64,000 nt of DNA from Paenibacillus silvae (GCF_014639235.1 NZ_BMFU01000003.1:620001-684000), one strand, 5' to 3'; numbered from the stretch's first letter, positions 41,664 through 50,551 are shown. The notes: generated by a model from the sequence alone, not told the origin. A program made the numbers and translations.

Positions 41664-42443
41664 TTACAGTTTGGATTGAATCTGATGAGTCTTCGTCTTT
41701 TTTCTGTTGTGATGTTGGCTCACACGATCAGGAATGGCAAAGAGCACGATATATAACAATGTGAATAACACAAGGGCCAATACCTCTTCTCCAAGAATGT
41801 AGACCGGGTAAGGTCCAAGCATATCGAGCACCGATGGAGTGTTCGGTTTATGGCGTAGAAACATATAATTCGCGCCTAGCAGCACATCGACAGCATACAC
41901 CACCAAGGCGGCTATGTTCACAAAAATCATAGATCCTGCCACGGATCGCCATCCTGGCCGAAACTGCTCCACCCACGTCATATACAGCAAAGCAAGAATA
42001 ATCATCGCATGTGCGGTAAAAAATTGAATGAAGCGGAAATGGGCATAAGCATATCCCAGATTCGGGGTGACAATGGCCATCAATGCCCCTGCAATGCCTG
42101 CAAAAAGCACAGCAGAATACAGCCACCGTGTACGTGTTAATAATAATAAGGCTGATAACAGCAATGTCAGGCTGCACAGCTCTAATGGCAGTGAGGTCTG
42201 AAGGCTCCATATGCCTCCATACACATACCAGAGCTGCAGCACGATCTCAGAGCCAATCATTACACTTGCGAGTCCTATACGCAGCAGTCGGCTCGAACGT
42301 TCTGACAGTCTGCGAAGCGAATGACGAAACAGGAATAACAGCAGCACAAGTAGAACGATAATGGTCATAGATATCATATGTGAAGTCGAGAATGCTATAA
42401 AGGGCGGTGCATCATACGGATCAAGCCAAGGTGCATAAGCCAT
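41664..42443 (-). CDS. YwaF-like integral membrane protein (TIGR02206)
   Basis: 259 residues with seven or so membrane segments. Family markers include LELCSLTLLLSALLLLT, GALMAIVTPNLGYAYAHFRF, the His-containing FFTAHAMIILALLYMTW and NYMFLRHKPNTPSVLDMLGPYPVYI. GGGGAG lies nine bases before the ATG. The biochemical role of this family is not known. Confidence 0.88.
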   Translation of the reverse strand: MAYAPWLDPYDAPPFIAFSTSHMISMTIIVLLVLLLFLFRHSLRRLSERSSRLLRIGLASVMIGSEIVLQLWYVYGGIWSLQTSLPLELCSLTLLLSALLLLTRTRWLYSAVLFAGIAGALMAIVTPNLGYAYAHFRFIQFFTAHAMIILALLYMTWVEQFRPGWRSVAGSMIFVNIAALVVYAVDVLLGANYMFLRHKPNTPSVLDMLGPYPVYILGEEVLALVLFTLLYIVLFAIPDRVSQHHNRKKTKTHQIQSKL

Positions 42444-42609
42444 GCCTTACTTCTCCCCTTTGGACCAGGTTCACAGAAATGTGTCATCTCACCACTAAGA
42501 TGGTAACTTTCCTCATTTTGCCACCGAACGATACAGCTGTCCAGTTTCACTTGCATTTAGCATTGCATTTTAAATATCTTTATGTTAAGATAAAAACAAG
42601 AACAAAACG

Positions 42610-42641
42610 TACTAAAAGTTAGTAACTTTAATAAGTATAAT
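42610..42641 (+). promoter_or_regulatory. YodB/CatR-like operator with adjacent -10 box
   Basis: TACTAAAAGTTAGTA (42610-42624) fits the TACT-N7-AGTA pattern reported for the quinone-sensing DUF24/HxlR repressors YodB and CatR of Bacillus subtilis. It overlaps a second perfect dyad, AAAGTTA-G-TAACTTT (42615-42629). A perfect TATAAT at 42636-42641 follows, so the operator covers the -35 region. It lies 115 bp upstream of the dioxygenase ATG. Confidence 0.6.
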
Positions 42642-42755
42642 TATTTTATGGTCATCGTGAGAGCAAAATGATCTGAATCTTAAACAATGACGTTATTTAA
42701 TATCAAGCCGTGCTGCAGCTTTACCCTAAATTATAATTCTCAGGAGGAATCTATT

Positions 42756-43730
42756 ATGTTAATCAAAGGACTTCACCACGTATCCGCACTTACTGCACAT
42801 GCCGACCAGAACTACCGCTTCTATACGGATGTTATGGGCTTGCGCCTGATCAAAAAAACGGTGAATCAGGATGACGTGTCCGTATATCACCTGTTCTATG
42901 GCGACGAGAAAGGCAATCCAGGTACGGAGCTGACCTTCTTCGAAATTCCGATGGCTGGCCGCACACGCGAAGGCGTGAACAGCATCTCGGCAACTTCCCT
43001 TCGTGTGCCAAACGATGCCGCCCTCCAGTATTGGGTGCAGCGCTTTGACGAATACGAAGTACCTCATGGCGAGATTGTAGAACGCGGAGGACGTGCAACA
43101 CTGGCTTTCACAGACTTCGAAGGCATGCGGCTGATTCTCGTTTCCGATGAGCATAATTCGGGCGTTGCTGGCGGCAAACCATGGGATCAAAGCCCTGTTC
43201 CAGCGGAATACGGTATTGTCGGATTAGGTCCCATCCATCTGACGGTACAAGACGCTTCACTCACTGCACCTGTTCTCACGGACCTGCTTGGCTTCAGAGC
43301 GAAAGGAAGCTATCCGGCCTTTACACCTGGTCAACCCGATGTGCTTGTATTTGAATCCGGCGAAGGCGGCAGCGGTTCCGAGGTTCACCTGGAAGAACGC
43401 AACGATCTGGAGCAGGAACGCCCTGGACGCGGCAGTGTGCACCATGTGGCGTTTCGTGTAGATAATGAAGAGGAATTGAGACAATGGGTAGACCGGGTGC
43501 ATCAGTTCCAATTCCCAAGCTCCGGTTTTGTAGATCGCTTCTACTTCCGTTCCTTGTATTTCCGGGAAGCGAACGGCATCTTGTTCGAGCTTGCTACAGA
43601 TGGCCCGGGATTTGATACCGATGAGGACTTTGCCACGCTCGGAGAATCACTGGCCCTGCCTCCTTTCCTTGAAGGACGCCGCGCAGAGATCGAAGCCAAT
43701 CTGAAACCGCTGGATACGATGCTTCGTTAA
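42756..43730 (+). CDS. Ring-cleaving dioxygenase of the VOC superfamily (MhqO-like)
   Basis: 324 residues from ATG 42756 (AGGAGG nine bases upstream). Two VOC (glyoxalase-fold) units, about 5-145 and 155-310, with metal ligands expected at His8 (KGLHHVSAL), His in GPIHLTV or SVHHVAFRV, and Glu in FELATDGPGF. Relatives in Bacillus subtilis (MhqA, MhqE, MhqO) open hydroquinone or quinone adducts and are induced by quinone stress. The upstream operator fits that role. Confidence 0.88.
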   Translation: MLIKGLHHVSALTAHADQNYRFYTDVMGLRLIKKTVNQDDVSVYHLFYGDEKGNPGTELTFFEIPMAGRTREGVNSISATSLRVPNDAALQYWVQRFDEYEVPHGEIVERGGRATLAFTDFEGMRLILVSDEHNSGVAGGKPWDQSPVPAEYGIVGLGPIHLTVQDASLTAPVLTDLLGFRAKGSYPAFTPGQPDVLVFESGEGGSGSEVHLEERNDLEQERPGRGSVHHVAFRVDNEEELRQWVDRVHQFQFPSSGFVDRFYFRSLYFREANGILFELATDGPGFDTDEDFATLGESLALPPFLEGRRAEIEANLKPLDTMLR

Positions 43731-43771
43731 GAGTGACAATCAGCACTTACATCTTTCTGCTTTGAAGCAAA

Positions 43772-43845
43772 AATAAAAACGATTATCACGTTGATGCATC
43801 TCTGAATAGAAAGCGGAGATGCATCGTGAATAATCGTTTTTTATT
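43772..43845. terminator. Long bidirectional terminator hairpin
   Basis: AAAAACGATTATCACG plus GATGCATCTC pair with GAGATGCATCGTGA plus ATAATCGTTTTTT in a stem of about 25 bp with one bulge. It serves the dioxygenase and the convergent gene ending at 43885. Confidence 0.93.
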
Positions 43846-43884
43846 AAGTCACCTTCGTTGGCGCAACCATATAAATGACCTATT

Positions 43885-44592
43885 TTACTTCGTCAGATAA
43901 GATGTTGTGAGCGGTACAAACAGAGCTGAACCCGGATCTTCGGATACGATCTCGACATAGACTGCCTCCGTGCCTTTTACATCCACATCCAGACTTACCA
44001 TACCATCTTCTGGCGTAATGCTCAGCTTTTTAAGAACTGCGAGATCCTGATCATAGATTTGAATCTCCTGATTTCCTTTCAGAACTGCCAGCTCCAGATG
44101 CAGGGATGAATACTTTTTGCCCGTGTTGATCTGAATATCCTTTCCTTGTTTCGAAGGATCATTATGCAGATACACATCTTTGTAATCCTTGCCTTTGTAT
44201 GATGTTTCCGCAGGATCTTTGGTATGCCAAGCGGTAGATCCGAGCACTGATGTTCCGAGCGAGCTTAATGTTGATTTATTGTTCGTTACCGGAGTTGACC
44301 CATTCGTTCCACCGATCAGAACGGATGAAGTAGCACCATCATATGAAATTTCAGTTCCAAGCAGTGTACCAACCGCACGAACCGGCAAATACGTCGTTCC
44401 GTTGTACGTGATTGGCAATACAGTCTTGCCATTAGCATCCTTCGCTGTCACGGTCTCACCATTCAGCTTCAACGTAATTTTGCTATTCAAATACGCTTTG
44501 ATCTGCTCCAGCCCCGTAGCTGCCAGTGCACCTGTACCGATTCCAAGCGTCAACGTGCCCACCATCAAACCAAGTACGACCTTTTTCTTCAT
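43885..44592 (-). CDS. Secreted protein with a stalk (copper amine oxidase N-type) domain
   Basis: 235 residues from ATG 44592 (GGAGGG six bases upstream). Signal peptide about 1-25 (LGIGTGALAATG). A stalk-domain repeat covers about 35-95: ITLKLNGETVTAKDANGKTV, TYNGTTYLPVRAVGTLLGTE, SYDGATSSVLIGG. The C-terminal half (about 105-235) is a beta-rich domain (KYSSLHLELAVLKGNQEIQI) similar to NPCBM-like carbohydrate-binding modules, a tentative reading. It is probably wall-associated. Confidence 0.83.
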   Translation of the reverse strand: MKKKVVLGLMVGTLTLGIGTGALAATGLEQIKAYLNSKITLKLNGETVTAKDANGKTVLPITYNGTTYLPVRAVGTLLGTEISYDGATSSVLIGGTNGSTPVTNNKSTLSSLGTSVLGSTAWHTKDPAETSYKGKDYKDVYLHNDPSKQGKDIQINTGKKYSSLHLELAVLKGNQEIQIYDQDLAVLKKLSITPEDGMVSLDVDVKGTEAVYVEIVSEDPGSALFVPLTTSYLTK

Positions 44593-44709
44593 CAAAATCC
44601 CTCCCAGACGTTTAAAATGAGTTGTCCTTTATACATTTAAACAACTAAAGCGCTAATGTCAATGTGTTTTCCAAAATTTATTAGAACATTTTTTTTGCAG
44701 GGCAGCACA

Positions 44710-44751
44710 AAATGAGGCTGCAGTTCCTGCTTTTTTTTCAGCCTCATTCAA
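44710..44751 (-). terminator. Terminator after the secreted FG-GAP-like protein gene
   Basis: AATGAGGCTG and CAGCCTCATT pair perfectly around an 18-base loop. On the minus strand TTTTGTGC follows. It lies about 87 bases after the stop at 44838. Confidence 0.75.
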
Positions 44752-44837
44752 TAGTCGTATGTCCACCAGACAAACGCGTATGTTATTGGGTAATCATATC
44801 TATGACCCTATGCTGCAGCAAAGGACTCACTTATCAT

Positions 44838-45683
44838 CTAATCAAAAGACTCGTAAAACTCCTCTTCGTATACTTCCATGCTATATTTCAGATCAGTTGC
44901 CTTCCATTCCCCATCCTGATACGTGTATGCAAACGTCAAATCACCAGCATACAAACCTTCGCCATACGCACCAGAAGCAGACGCAACAAGTTTGCCATTC
45001 TCCACACTGTAATAAGTAACACGCCCGAACTGCAACTGATCATGATAGGGGGCGTCACCAGGCGCTTTATCGAGAGTTGAGGTATCGGCAGGAACGCCGT
45101 CCACAGCGACTTCAATCCTGATTTTGTCCGAAGCTGGTTCAACTTTGGAATCGACATGCTTTTTCACAATGTCTTCGAGGGATTGAAGCTTCATCTCTTC
45201 CAGCGAATTAGGGTCAAGAATATGCACCCGCCCCAAATAAATGCCTGTGCCATGTCCTTCCGAGTACAGCACAACAATCTCTTTTTTGCCATCTCCATTC
45301 AAATCCAGCTCATGTACTTCAGGTTTGTAAGTTCCTCCTTCTGATCGCCAGTCACTGAACTCACGTTTCATTCCATTGGCTTCTACTACAAGACCGTTAT
45401 ATATATAACCCGAGCCCTCCACATTCATAGGGTACACGAGCACATGCTCATTCTCTGGTGCGACAGATACATCATCTGCCTTAATCGGCATCGATTCTTG
45501 ATTGTTGTTTGTATTATCTTTCATTCCATCTATATAAGAAGCTTCGACCGTTACGGCCTGGCTTGAGGAATCATCTATAGTAAGCTGTTGTTGCGACTCA
45601 TTGGTCGTTTTGGCAGTTGAGGTTACTGAAAGTGTAGCTACCGCCAAAATAATCATCAGCAGGATACCTGTCCAAGTTTTCAA
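44838..45683 (-). CDS. Secreted/membrane-anchored protein with an FG-GAP/VCBS-like motif
   Basis: 281 residues with a TTG start at 45683; AAGGAG lies nine bases upstream. Residues 1-24 are a signal peptide or anchor (GILLMIILAVATLSVTSTA). A Ser/Asn-rich segment follows. ELDLNGDGKKEIVVLYSEG (about 130) is an FG-GAP/VCBS-type calcium-binding loop, and the C-terminal third is beta-rich and acidic (YSMEVYEEEFYESFD). The function is unknown. Confidence 0.78.
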   Translation of the reverse strand: MKTWTGILLMIILAVATLSVTSTAKTTNESQQQLTIDDSSSQAVTVEASYIDGMKDNTNNNQESMPIKADDVSVAPENEHVLVYPMNVEGSGYIYNGLVVEANGMKREFSDWRSEGGTYKPEVHELDLNGDGKKEIVVLYSEGHGTGIYLGRVHILDPNSLEEMKLQSLEDIVKKHVDSKVEPASDKIRIEVAVDGVPADTSTLDKAPGDAPYHDQLQFGRVTYYSVENGKLVASASGAYGEGLYAGDLTFAYTYQDGEWKATDLKYSMEVYEEEFYESFD

Positions 45684-45843
45684 TATACTGGGCTCCTTCT
45701 TTGTCGTGATAATCCTATTATATCTTCATTTATCGCCCGCGCGTTGCAATTTTGTTAATCTTTCTTAAAAAAACTTTACAAATCCTTAATTCCACGAAAA
45801 AACGTTCGGCTTTAACCATAATAAGCTAATTTTCATCTCAATA
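45684..45843. other. Promoter-side spacer
   Basis: No gene; AT-rich leader of the gene starting at 45683, followed by REP-B copy 2. Confidence 0.4.
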
Positions 45844-46027
45844 TAAGTTGAACTAAAGAATTTACACAATCCACTCCGATGACAGAATAACCTGGAGAGT
45901 AGCGGTTATCCCCGGATTTTTTCGATTCCCTTTTCCATAAGGGAAAATCCAGTGATAAAGGCGACCGCTCCGCTTTTTCAGTTTTTTTCTGTCCTCTCCG
46001 TTCACGTGTAAATGAATAGTTTAACTT
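45844..46027. repeat. Dispersed MITE-like repeat REP-B, copy 2 (best terminal inverted repeats)
   Basis: The ends read AAGTTGAACTAAAGAATTTA-CAC on the left and GTGTAAATGAATAGTTTAAC-TT on the right, an inverted repeat of about 22 bp with few mismatches. Internal blocks (CACTCCGATGACAGAATAAC; GCGGTTATCCCCGGATTTTT; GTGATAAAGGCGACCGC; CTGTCCTCTCCGTTC) match copies 1 and 3. Nothing is coded. The structure is that of a non-autonomous transposable element; no transposase lies in the window. Confidence 0.85.
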
Positions 46028-46050
46028 AAATCCTATTCTATAAAAAAAGA

Positions 46051-46098
46051 AAAAGCATTTCGGAAACAGCTCAAGGCTGCATCCGAAATGCTTTTGTT
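46051..46098 (-). terminator. Terminator built into the last codons of the second chemoreceptor
   Basis: AAAAGCATTTCGGA (46051-46064) pairs with TCCGAAATGCTTTT (46082-46095). The 46082-46095 arm is coding sequence (codons for KAFRM) and the stop codon lies in the loop. On the minus strand a T run follows the stem. Confidence 0.85.
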
Positions 46099-47348
46099 TT
46101 TTCAAGCAGTCGATCCGTCAACTGCCTTAACTCCTCTGCCGAGGAAGAAATCTCTTGCATGATCGCTGTCTCTTCATGAGCCGCATCCATAATTCGTCTG
46201 GCCTCATCCGAGAAGGAACCGGCTTTCCCCTGAATTTGTTTCACATGACTATGAGTCAGCTCAACACGGCCCGTCTGCTCTGCTATTTTGGATCCAATAT
46301 CATGCGCACCTTGCATAAAGACTTCAACTGCACCTGTCAGCACATGCAGTGTTTGATCCACCGTTACCGTGCGCTCTGATTCGTTGACCACCAGACCATG
46401 CTGTTCATGACTCAGCTGTGCCGTCTCCCGAATTCGCTGCTGCACACGGCTGATCAGCTCATTAATGCGATGTACAGAATCTTTACTTTCGTCAGCAAGC
46501 TTGCGAATCTGCTGGGCCACAACGGCAAAGCCCGCTCCCTCTTCTCCTGCCCGTGCTGCTTCTATAGAAGCGTTCAAGGCAAGAAGTCCTGTCTCTTCCG
46601 CAATATTTTTAACGGACTGTGTAATCACTTCAATATCAGACGCTTCCTTCTCCAACAGCAGCATGATATCGCGGGAGCGATTGTGAGATACAGCAAGCTC
46701 GTCCATTCCCTTCATCAGTGAAGAAAAAGTCTCTTTGGTCTGCTCAACCGACTGCTCCATCTGACCGGACAGGTCCGTCATGCCCAAAGATTGCTTCTGC
46801 ATCTGCTGGAAATCATGCAGCATTTCATCTGCGGTCATGAGGGATTGCTGCGACGTATGCTTCTGTTCCTCAACCCCTGTAGCGATGTGTTCAACGGCAT
46901 CCGACATCATCTCGATCTGCTCGGCAGCCTGTGTAATCGCCTCACTGAGAGACTGGGCATTCTGCGATGTCGTTCTTGTGCTATCGGTGATATCGTTCAC
47001 AATTCCACGAAGGTTAGAAACCATTATGCGAAAAGCATCATATAATACGGTAAGCTCATCCTGTGAATGCCTTGCAGGAACTTCAGCCGTCAGGTCACCA
47101 GAAGATACCTGCTGTGCCACTTTAGACAGCTTCACAATAGGACGAGTCAGATAACGCGAGGCTATCCATCCAAGGATGCCGTTCCAGCATACACCCATCA
47201 CTAAAATAATGGTGATATACAACCAGCTTGGGATATCTAATGAAATCCAATCCTTAACAAAAAAAATAAAAAAGCCGCTTGTCCCATATGTAATAATAGA
47301 AATAAGTATTAAACCTGCAACAGTCTTCGCTCCCAAATTCCACTTCAT
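46071..47348 (-). CDS. Methyl-accepting chemotaxis protein without an extracellular sensor domain
   Basis: 425 residues from ATG 47348 (an in-frame GTG two codons earlier is possible). Two membrane helices lie close together (about 9-31 GAKTVAGLILISIITYGTSG and 42-62 WLYITIILVMGVCWNGILGW), leaving only a short outside loop, then HAMP (TRPIVKLSKVAQQVSSGDL) and a signalling domain with the tip VKNIAEETGLLALNASIEAA. It may sense membrane state or an internal cue, as proposed for short-loop receptors. Its terminator is encoded in its own end. Confidence 0.92.
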   Translation of the reverse strand: MKWNLGAKTVAGLILISIITYGTSGFFIFFVKDWISLDIPSWLYITIILVMGVCWNGILGWIASRYLTRPIVKLSKVAQQVSSGDLTAEVPARHSQDELTVLYDAFRIMVSNLRGIVNDITDSTRTTSQNAQSLSEAITQAAEQIEMMSDAVEHIATGVEEQKHTSQQSLMTADEMLHDFQQMQKQSLGMTDLSGQMEQSVEQTKETFSSLMKGMDELAVSHNRSRDIMLLLEKEASDIEVITQSVKNIAEETGLLALNASIEAARAGEEGAGFAVVAQQIRKLADESKDSVHRINELISRVQQRIRETAQLSHEQHGLVVNESERTVTVDQTLHVLTGAVEVFMQGAHDIGSKIAEQTGRVELTHSHVKQIQGKAGSFSDEARRIMDAAHEETAIMQEISSSAEELRQLTDRLLEKTKAFRMQP

Positions 47349-47590
47349 TCCCACACCCCGTAGTCCTTTTTTCCTATTTTACCAATCATACACTAATTTT
47401 CTTGTGACATATATCACTGAAAACGCTCTATTTTGCCCTTTTTCCCTTTTCATGCATGACTTTCATACCATATAGCTCATAATGATAAGACAAGCTTGGT
47501 TGGCCCTCCCCTGCTGCTCATTATTCTTGATATGAATTTTAAATTCCCCAATTTTAATTATTATCGGTTAAACCTAAAGAATCATTTAGC
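47349..47590. other. Divergent spacer upstream of aspA
   Basis: AT-rich; no gene supported. It lies between divergent start regions and may contain activator sites for the sigma-54-like promoter at 47591. Confidence 0.4.
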
Positions 47591-47620
47591 TTGGCATCTA
47601 TTTTGCTTAAATGATATACT
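47591..47620 (+). promoter_or_regulatory. Candidate sigma-54 promoter of aspA (overlaps a sigma-A-like promoter)
   Basis: TTGGCAT-CTATT-TTGCT (47591-47607) matches the -24/-12 consensus TTGGCAC-N5-TTGCT except for T in place of the last C, with the key GG and GC dinucleotides correctly spaced. The same stretch also reads as TTGGCA, 18 bp, TATACT (47615-47620), a fair sigma-A promoter. The start codon is 62-75 bp downstream. Confidence 0.55.
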
Positions 47621-47681
47621 GAGTGCGCTTCAGCAGTGCTGGAGACGAACTATTTCTATGATGCCACTGGAGGCGAACGAG

Positions 47682-49115
47682 ATGTCTACTATGTCCACAC
47701 GGACGGAGAAAGATTTTATCGGTGAAAAAGAAATCCCAGCTTACGCGTACTATGGAATTCAGACGGTGCGGGCTGTAGAGAACTTCCCGATTACCGGCGT
47801 TCCGGTTCACCGCGAACTGATTACGGCGTTGGCTGCTGTCAAAAAGGCGGCGGCTATGGCGAACATGGAGCTGAAAATGCTGCCTAACAAAATCGGTGAA
47901 GTCATTATTATGGCAGCGGATGAAATGATGAAGGGCCATCATCTGGATCATTTTATTGTAGACTCCATTCAGGGTGGTGCTGGCACCTCCATGAATATGA
48001 ATATGAACGAAATTTTGGCCAACCGCGGACTTGAACTATTAACCAAAAACAAGGGTGATTACTTCCACTGCAATCCAAACAATCACGTGAACATGTCTCA
48101 GTCTACGAATGATGTTGTGCCGACAGCACTGCGCATTGCAGCCTATCGTCTCTCGGAGACACTTCTGGGTACGATGAAAAGACTGCAGGACGCCTTCCAC
48201 CAAAAGGAAATCGAGTTCAACGATGTTGTCAAAGTGGGACGCACCCATCTTCAGGATGCCGTGCCGATCCGTCTTGGTCAAGAATTCGGGGCTTATGCCC
48301 GCGTAATCGGACGGGATATTGAACGTCTTGAATATGCTAACAAACGTATGCTCTCCATCAATATGGGTGCAACGGCTGTGGGTACAGGGCTCAATGCAAA
48401 GCCGGAGTATATCGTAAAGGTTACCGAGTATTTGTCCGAAGTGACCAGTCTCCCGCTCAAGACCGCAGATGATCTGGTAGACGCTACACAGAACACCGAT
48501 GCTTATCTGGAATTGTCGGCTGCTCTGAAAGTATGTGCAGTCAGCTTGTCCAAAATCTGTAATGACATTCGATTGATGGCTTCAGGACCTCGTGCCGGAC
48601 TTAACGAGCTGCGTTTGCCACCTCGTCAGCCGGGCTCTTCCATTATGCCAGGCAAAGTAAATCCGGTTATGGCCGAAGTGATCAATCAGGTATCCTTCCA
48701 GGTAATGGGTAATGATCACACCATCTGTATGGCTTGTGAAGCTGGACAATTCGAGCTGAACGTTATGGGGCCAGTAATTGCCTTTAACCTGCTTCAATCT
48801 CTGAAAATTATGAATAACGGCATTGACGTATTTACTAGATATGCGGTGGAAGAAATGGAAGCCAATCGGGAGCGCTGCGAGTTAATTATGAAGCAGAGCT
48901 TCAGTGTTGTAACCGCCTTGAATCCGCACCTCGGTTATAATGTAGCCGCCTCCATTGTCAAGGAAGCACTGAAGACCGGCATGACCTTGCAGGAGATCAT
49001 TCTTGAGCGCGGTTTGCTGACACCGGAAGAATTGGAAGAAATTTTACATCCCGAGCAGATGACAACACCCGGTATTGCCGGAGAGCATTTCCTGCGCAAT
49101 ATGGAGCGGTTGTAA
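47682..49115 (+). CDS. aspA: Aspartate ammonia-lyase
   Basis: 477 residues from ATG 47682, chosen because GGAGG is eight bases upstream and the length then equals the family norm; upstream in-frame ATGs lack a site. It converts L-aspartate to fumarate and ammonia. The fumarase/aspartase signature GSSIMPGKVNP is at about 322-332, with the flexible-loop Ser, and QSTNDVVPTALR and TVGRTHLQDAVP-type active-site segments (VGRTHLQDA here) are present. It belongs to the amino-acid catabolism block and may be sigma-54 dependent. Confidence 0.96.
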   Translation: MSTMSTRTEKDFIGEKEIPAYAYYGIQTVRAVENFPITGVPVHRELITALAAVKKAAAMANMELKMLPNKIGEVIIMAADEMMKGHHLDHFIVDSIQGGAGTSMNMNMNEILANRGLELLTKNKGDYFHCNPNNHVNMSQSTNDVVPTALRIAAYRLSETLLGTMKRLQDAFHQKEIEFNDVVKVGRTHLQDAVPIRLGQEFGAYARVIGRDIERLEYANKRMLSINMGATAVGTGLNAKPEYIVKVTEYLSEVTSLPLKTADDLVDATQNTDAYLELSAALKVCAVSLSKICNDIRLMASGPRAGLNELRLPPRQPGSSIMPGKVNPVMAEVINQVSFQVMGNDHTICMACEAGQFELNVMGPVIAFNLLQSLKIMNNGIDVFTRYAVEEMEANRERCELIMKQSFSVVTALNPHLGYNVAASIVKEALKTGMTLQEIILERGLLTPEELEEILHPEQMTTPGIAGEHFLRNMERL

Positions 49116-49143
49116 GATTAATCTGCTGCCGACAAAAACACCA

Positions 49144-49186
49144 AAAATCCCTGTTGTCCGTTCGTTCGGATAACAGGGATTTTTTC
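49144..49186 (+). terminator. Terminator after aspA
   Basis: AAATCCCTGTTGTCC pairs with GGATAACAGGGATTTTTT around GTTCGTTC, 29 bases after the stop. Confidence 0.93.
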
Positions 49187-49246
49187 AGGTGTATGCATTA
49201 TTATTTCTGAGACATGTGCACACCTGCTACTCATTAACTTCCTTGG

Positions 49247-50551
49247 TCAGACCCAGCGTTTCCGCTCCAGAGACGGCAGAATGCGCAGTTCGTCCCTGTA
49301 TTTCGCAACTGTTCTTCGGGAAATCACAATGCCTTCTTCAGCCAAAACAGCAGCGAGTTGGCTGTCAGAGTAAGGCCTGTTCACCGATTCGGAACGGATA
49401 ATTTCCTTGAGCCGCCGTTTCACAGCCGATGAGGAGGTCTCAGTACCGGACAAGGTTTTCACACCCGTATCGAAAAAAGCTTTCAAGGTATACATCCCGT
49501 ACGGGGTTCGTATGGTTTTGCCATTCACAGCACGACTCACTGTTGATTCATGCATGTCAATTCTCTCTGCAATGACCGCCAGATTCAGCGGCACGATTGC
49601 ATCAGGCCCCTCGCTCAGAAAACGCTTCTGTTCATCCAGCACTGCTGTAATTACACGAAGCAGCGTTCTTCGTCGTAGCTGCATACTCCTCAGGATCGCC
49701 CGTGCCTCAGCTGCCCGATGCACCCAGCGTTCACCGGGAGATGCCTTCCTGATCCAGCTGCTGCAGGCTTCATTCATGGATACACGCAGGTTACCCGCTG
49801 TATACAAGCTGAGCACCATCTCGCTGTTTACCAGCTCCACAGCCGCATCAGGAATAACATAATGCGGAGATTCATCGCTGCCGATCGAGCGGCATGGCTT
49901 TGGGTCTAATTGAGTGATATAATCATATGCCCGCTGTGCTGCTTGCGCGGTTATGCCAAGCCTGGCTGCTATTCGTGCAGGGTGAAAAGGGACGAGCGCT
50001 TCCAGCCCCGCCTGCACCATCTGCGCCGCATGCGGCACAGCCGAAGCATCACGATGAATCTGCAGCAGCAAGCACTCTTGCAGATTCCGTGCACCCACTC
50101 CAGCAGGCTCAAGGGATTGCAGCAGCTTCAAGCCGGCAGTGACCTCATTTATGGACATCCCCAGGTCAGATTGCACCTCGGTCAGCTCGATCTTCAGGTA
50201 TCCGTTTCCATTCAGGCATCCGGCTAAATAGACGGCAGCTCTTTTCTGTTCTTCCGGGGCGATCGCGATGCGAATCTGGGAAGCCAGCACCTCCTCAAGT
50301 GTAGGCTCTGCACGTCTCGCCTGAAGCAAAGGATCATACACACCATGCCATAACCGCTCAGTTCCTCTGGCTGACCTGTACGGAGAAAATGGTATTTCCT
50401 CCAGCTCGAGCAGTGGATTTTCCGCCGCGGCATCCTGCAAATAACGAATCAGCTCCTGACCCGACAAGGTCAGCACATGCAAGGACTGCTTGATCTCCGG
50501 CGTGATGGACAGCCGGAGCCGCTGCTCCTGTACCAACTGAACACCTAACAT
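49247..50551 (-). CDS. rpoN: RNA polymerase sigma-54 factor
   Basis: 434 residues. Region I (about 1-50) is Gln/Leu-rich (LVQEQRLRLSITPEIKQSLH) and makes activator-dependent opening possible. The core-binding region covers about 75-260. The DNA-binding C-terminus includes a helix-turn-helix (ERIDMHESTVSRAVNGKTIR) and the RpoN box SRRTVAKYRD (about 411-420) that reads the -24 GG. This is the SigL of Bacillales. GGAGG lies seven bases before the ATG. It sits beside sigma-54 type promoters and an activator gene, so the whole control circuit is local. Confidence 0.96.
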   Translation of the reverse strand: MLGVQLVQEQRLRLSITPEIKQSLHVLTLSGQELIRYLQDAAAENPLLELEEIPFSPYRSARGTERLWHGVYDPLLQARRAEPTLEEVLASQIRIAIAPEEQKRAAVYLAGCLNGNGYLKIELTEVQSDLGMSINEVTAGLKLLQSLEPAGVGARNLQECLLLQIHRDASAVPHAAQMVQAGLEALVPFHPARIAARLGITAQAAQRAYDYITQLDPKPCRSIGSDESPHYVIPDAAVELVNSEMVLSLYTAGNLRVSMNEACSSWIRKASPGERWVHRAAEARAILRSMQLRRRTLLRVITAVLDEQKRFLSEGPDAIVPLNLAVIAERIDMHESTVSRAVNGKTIRTPYGMYTLKAFFDTGVKTLSGTETSSSAVKRRLKEIIRSESVNRPYSDSQLAAVLAEEGIVISRRTVAKYRDELRILPSLERKRWV

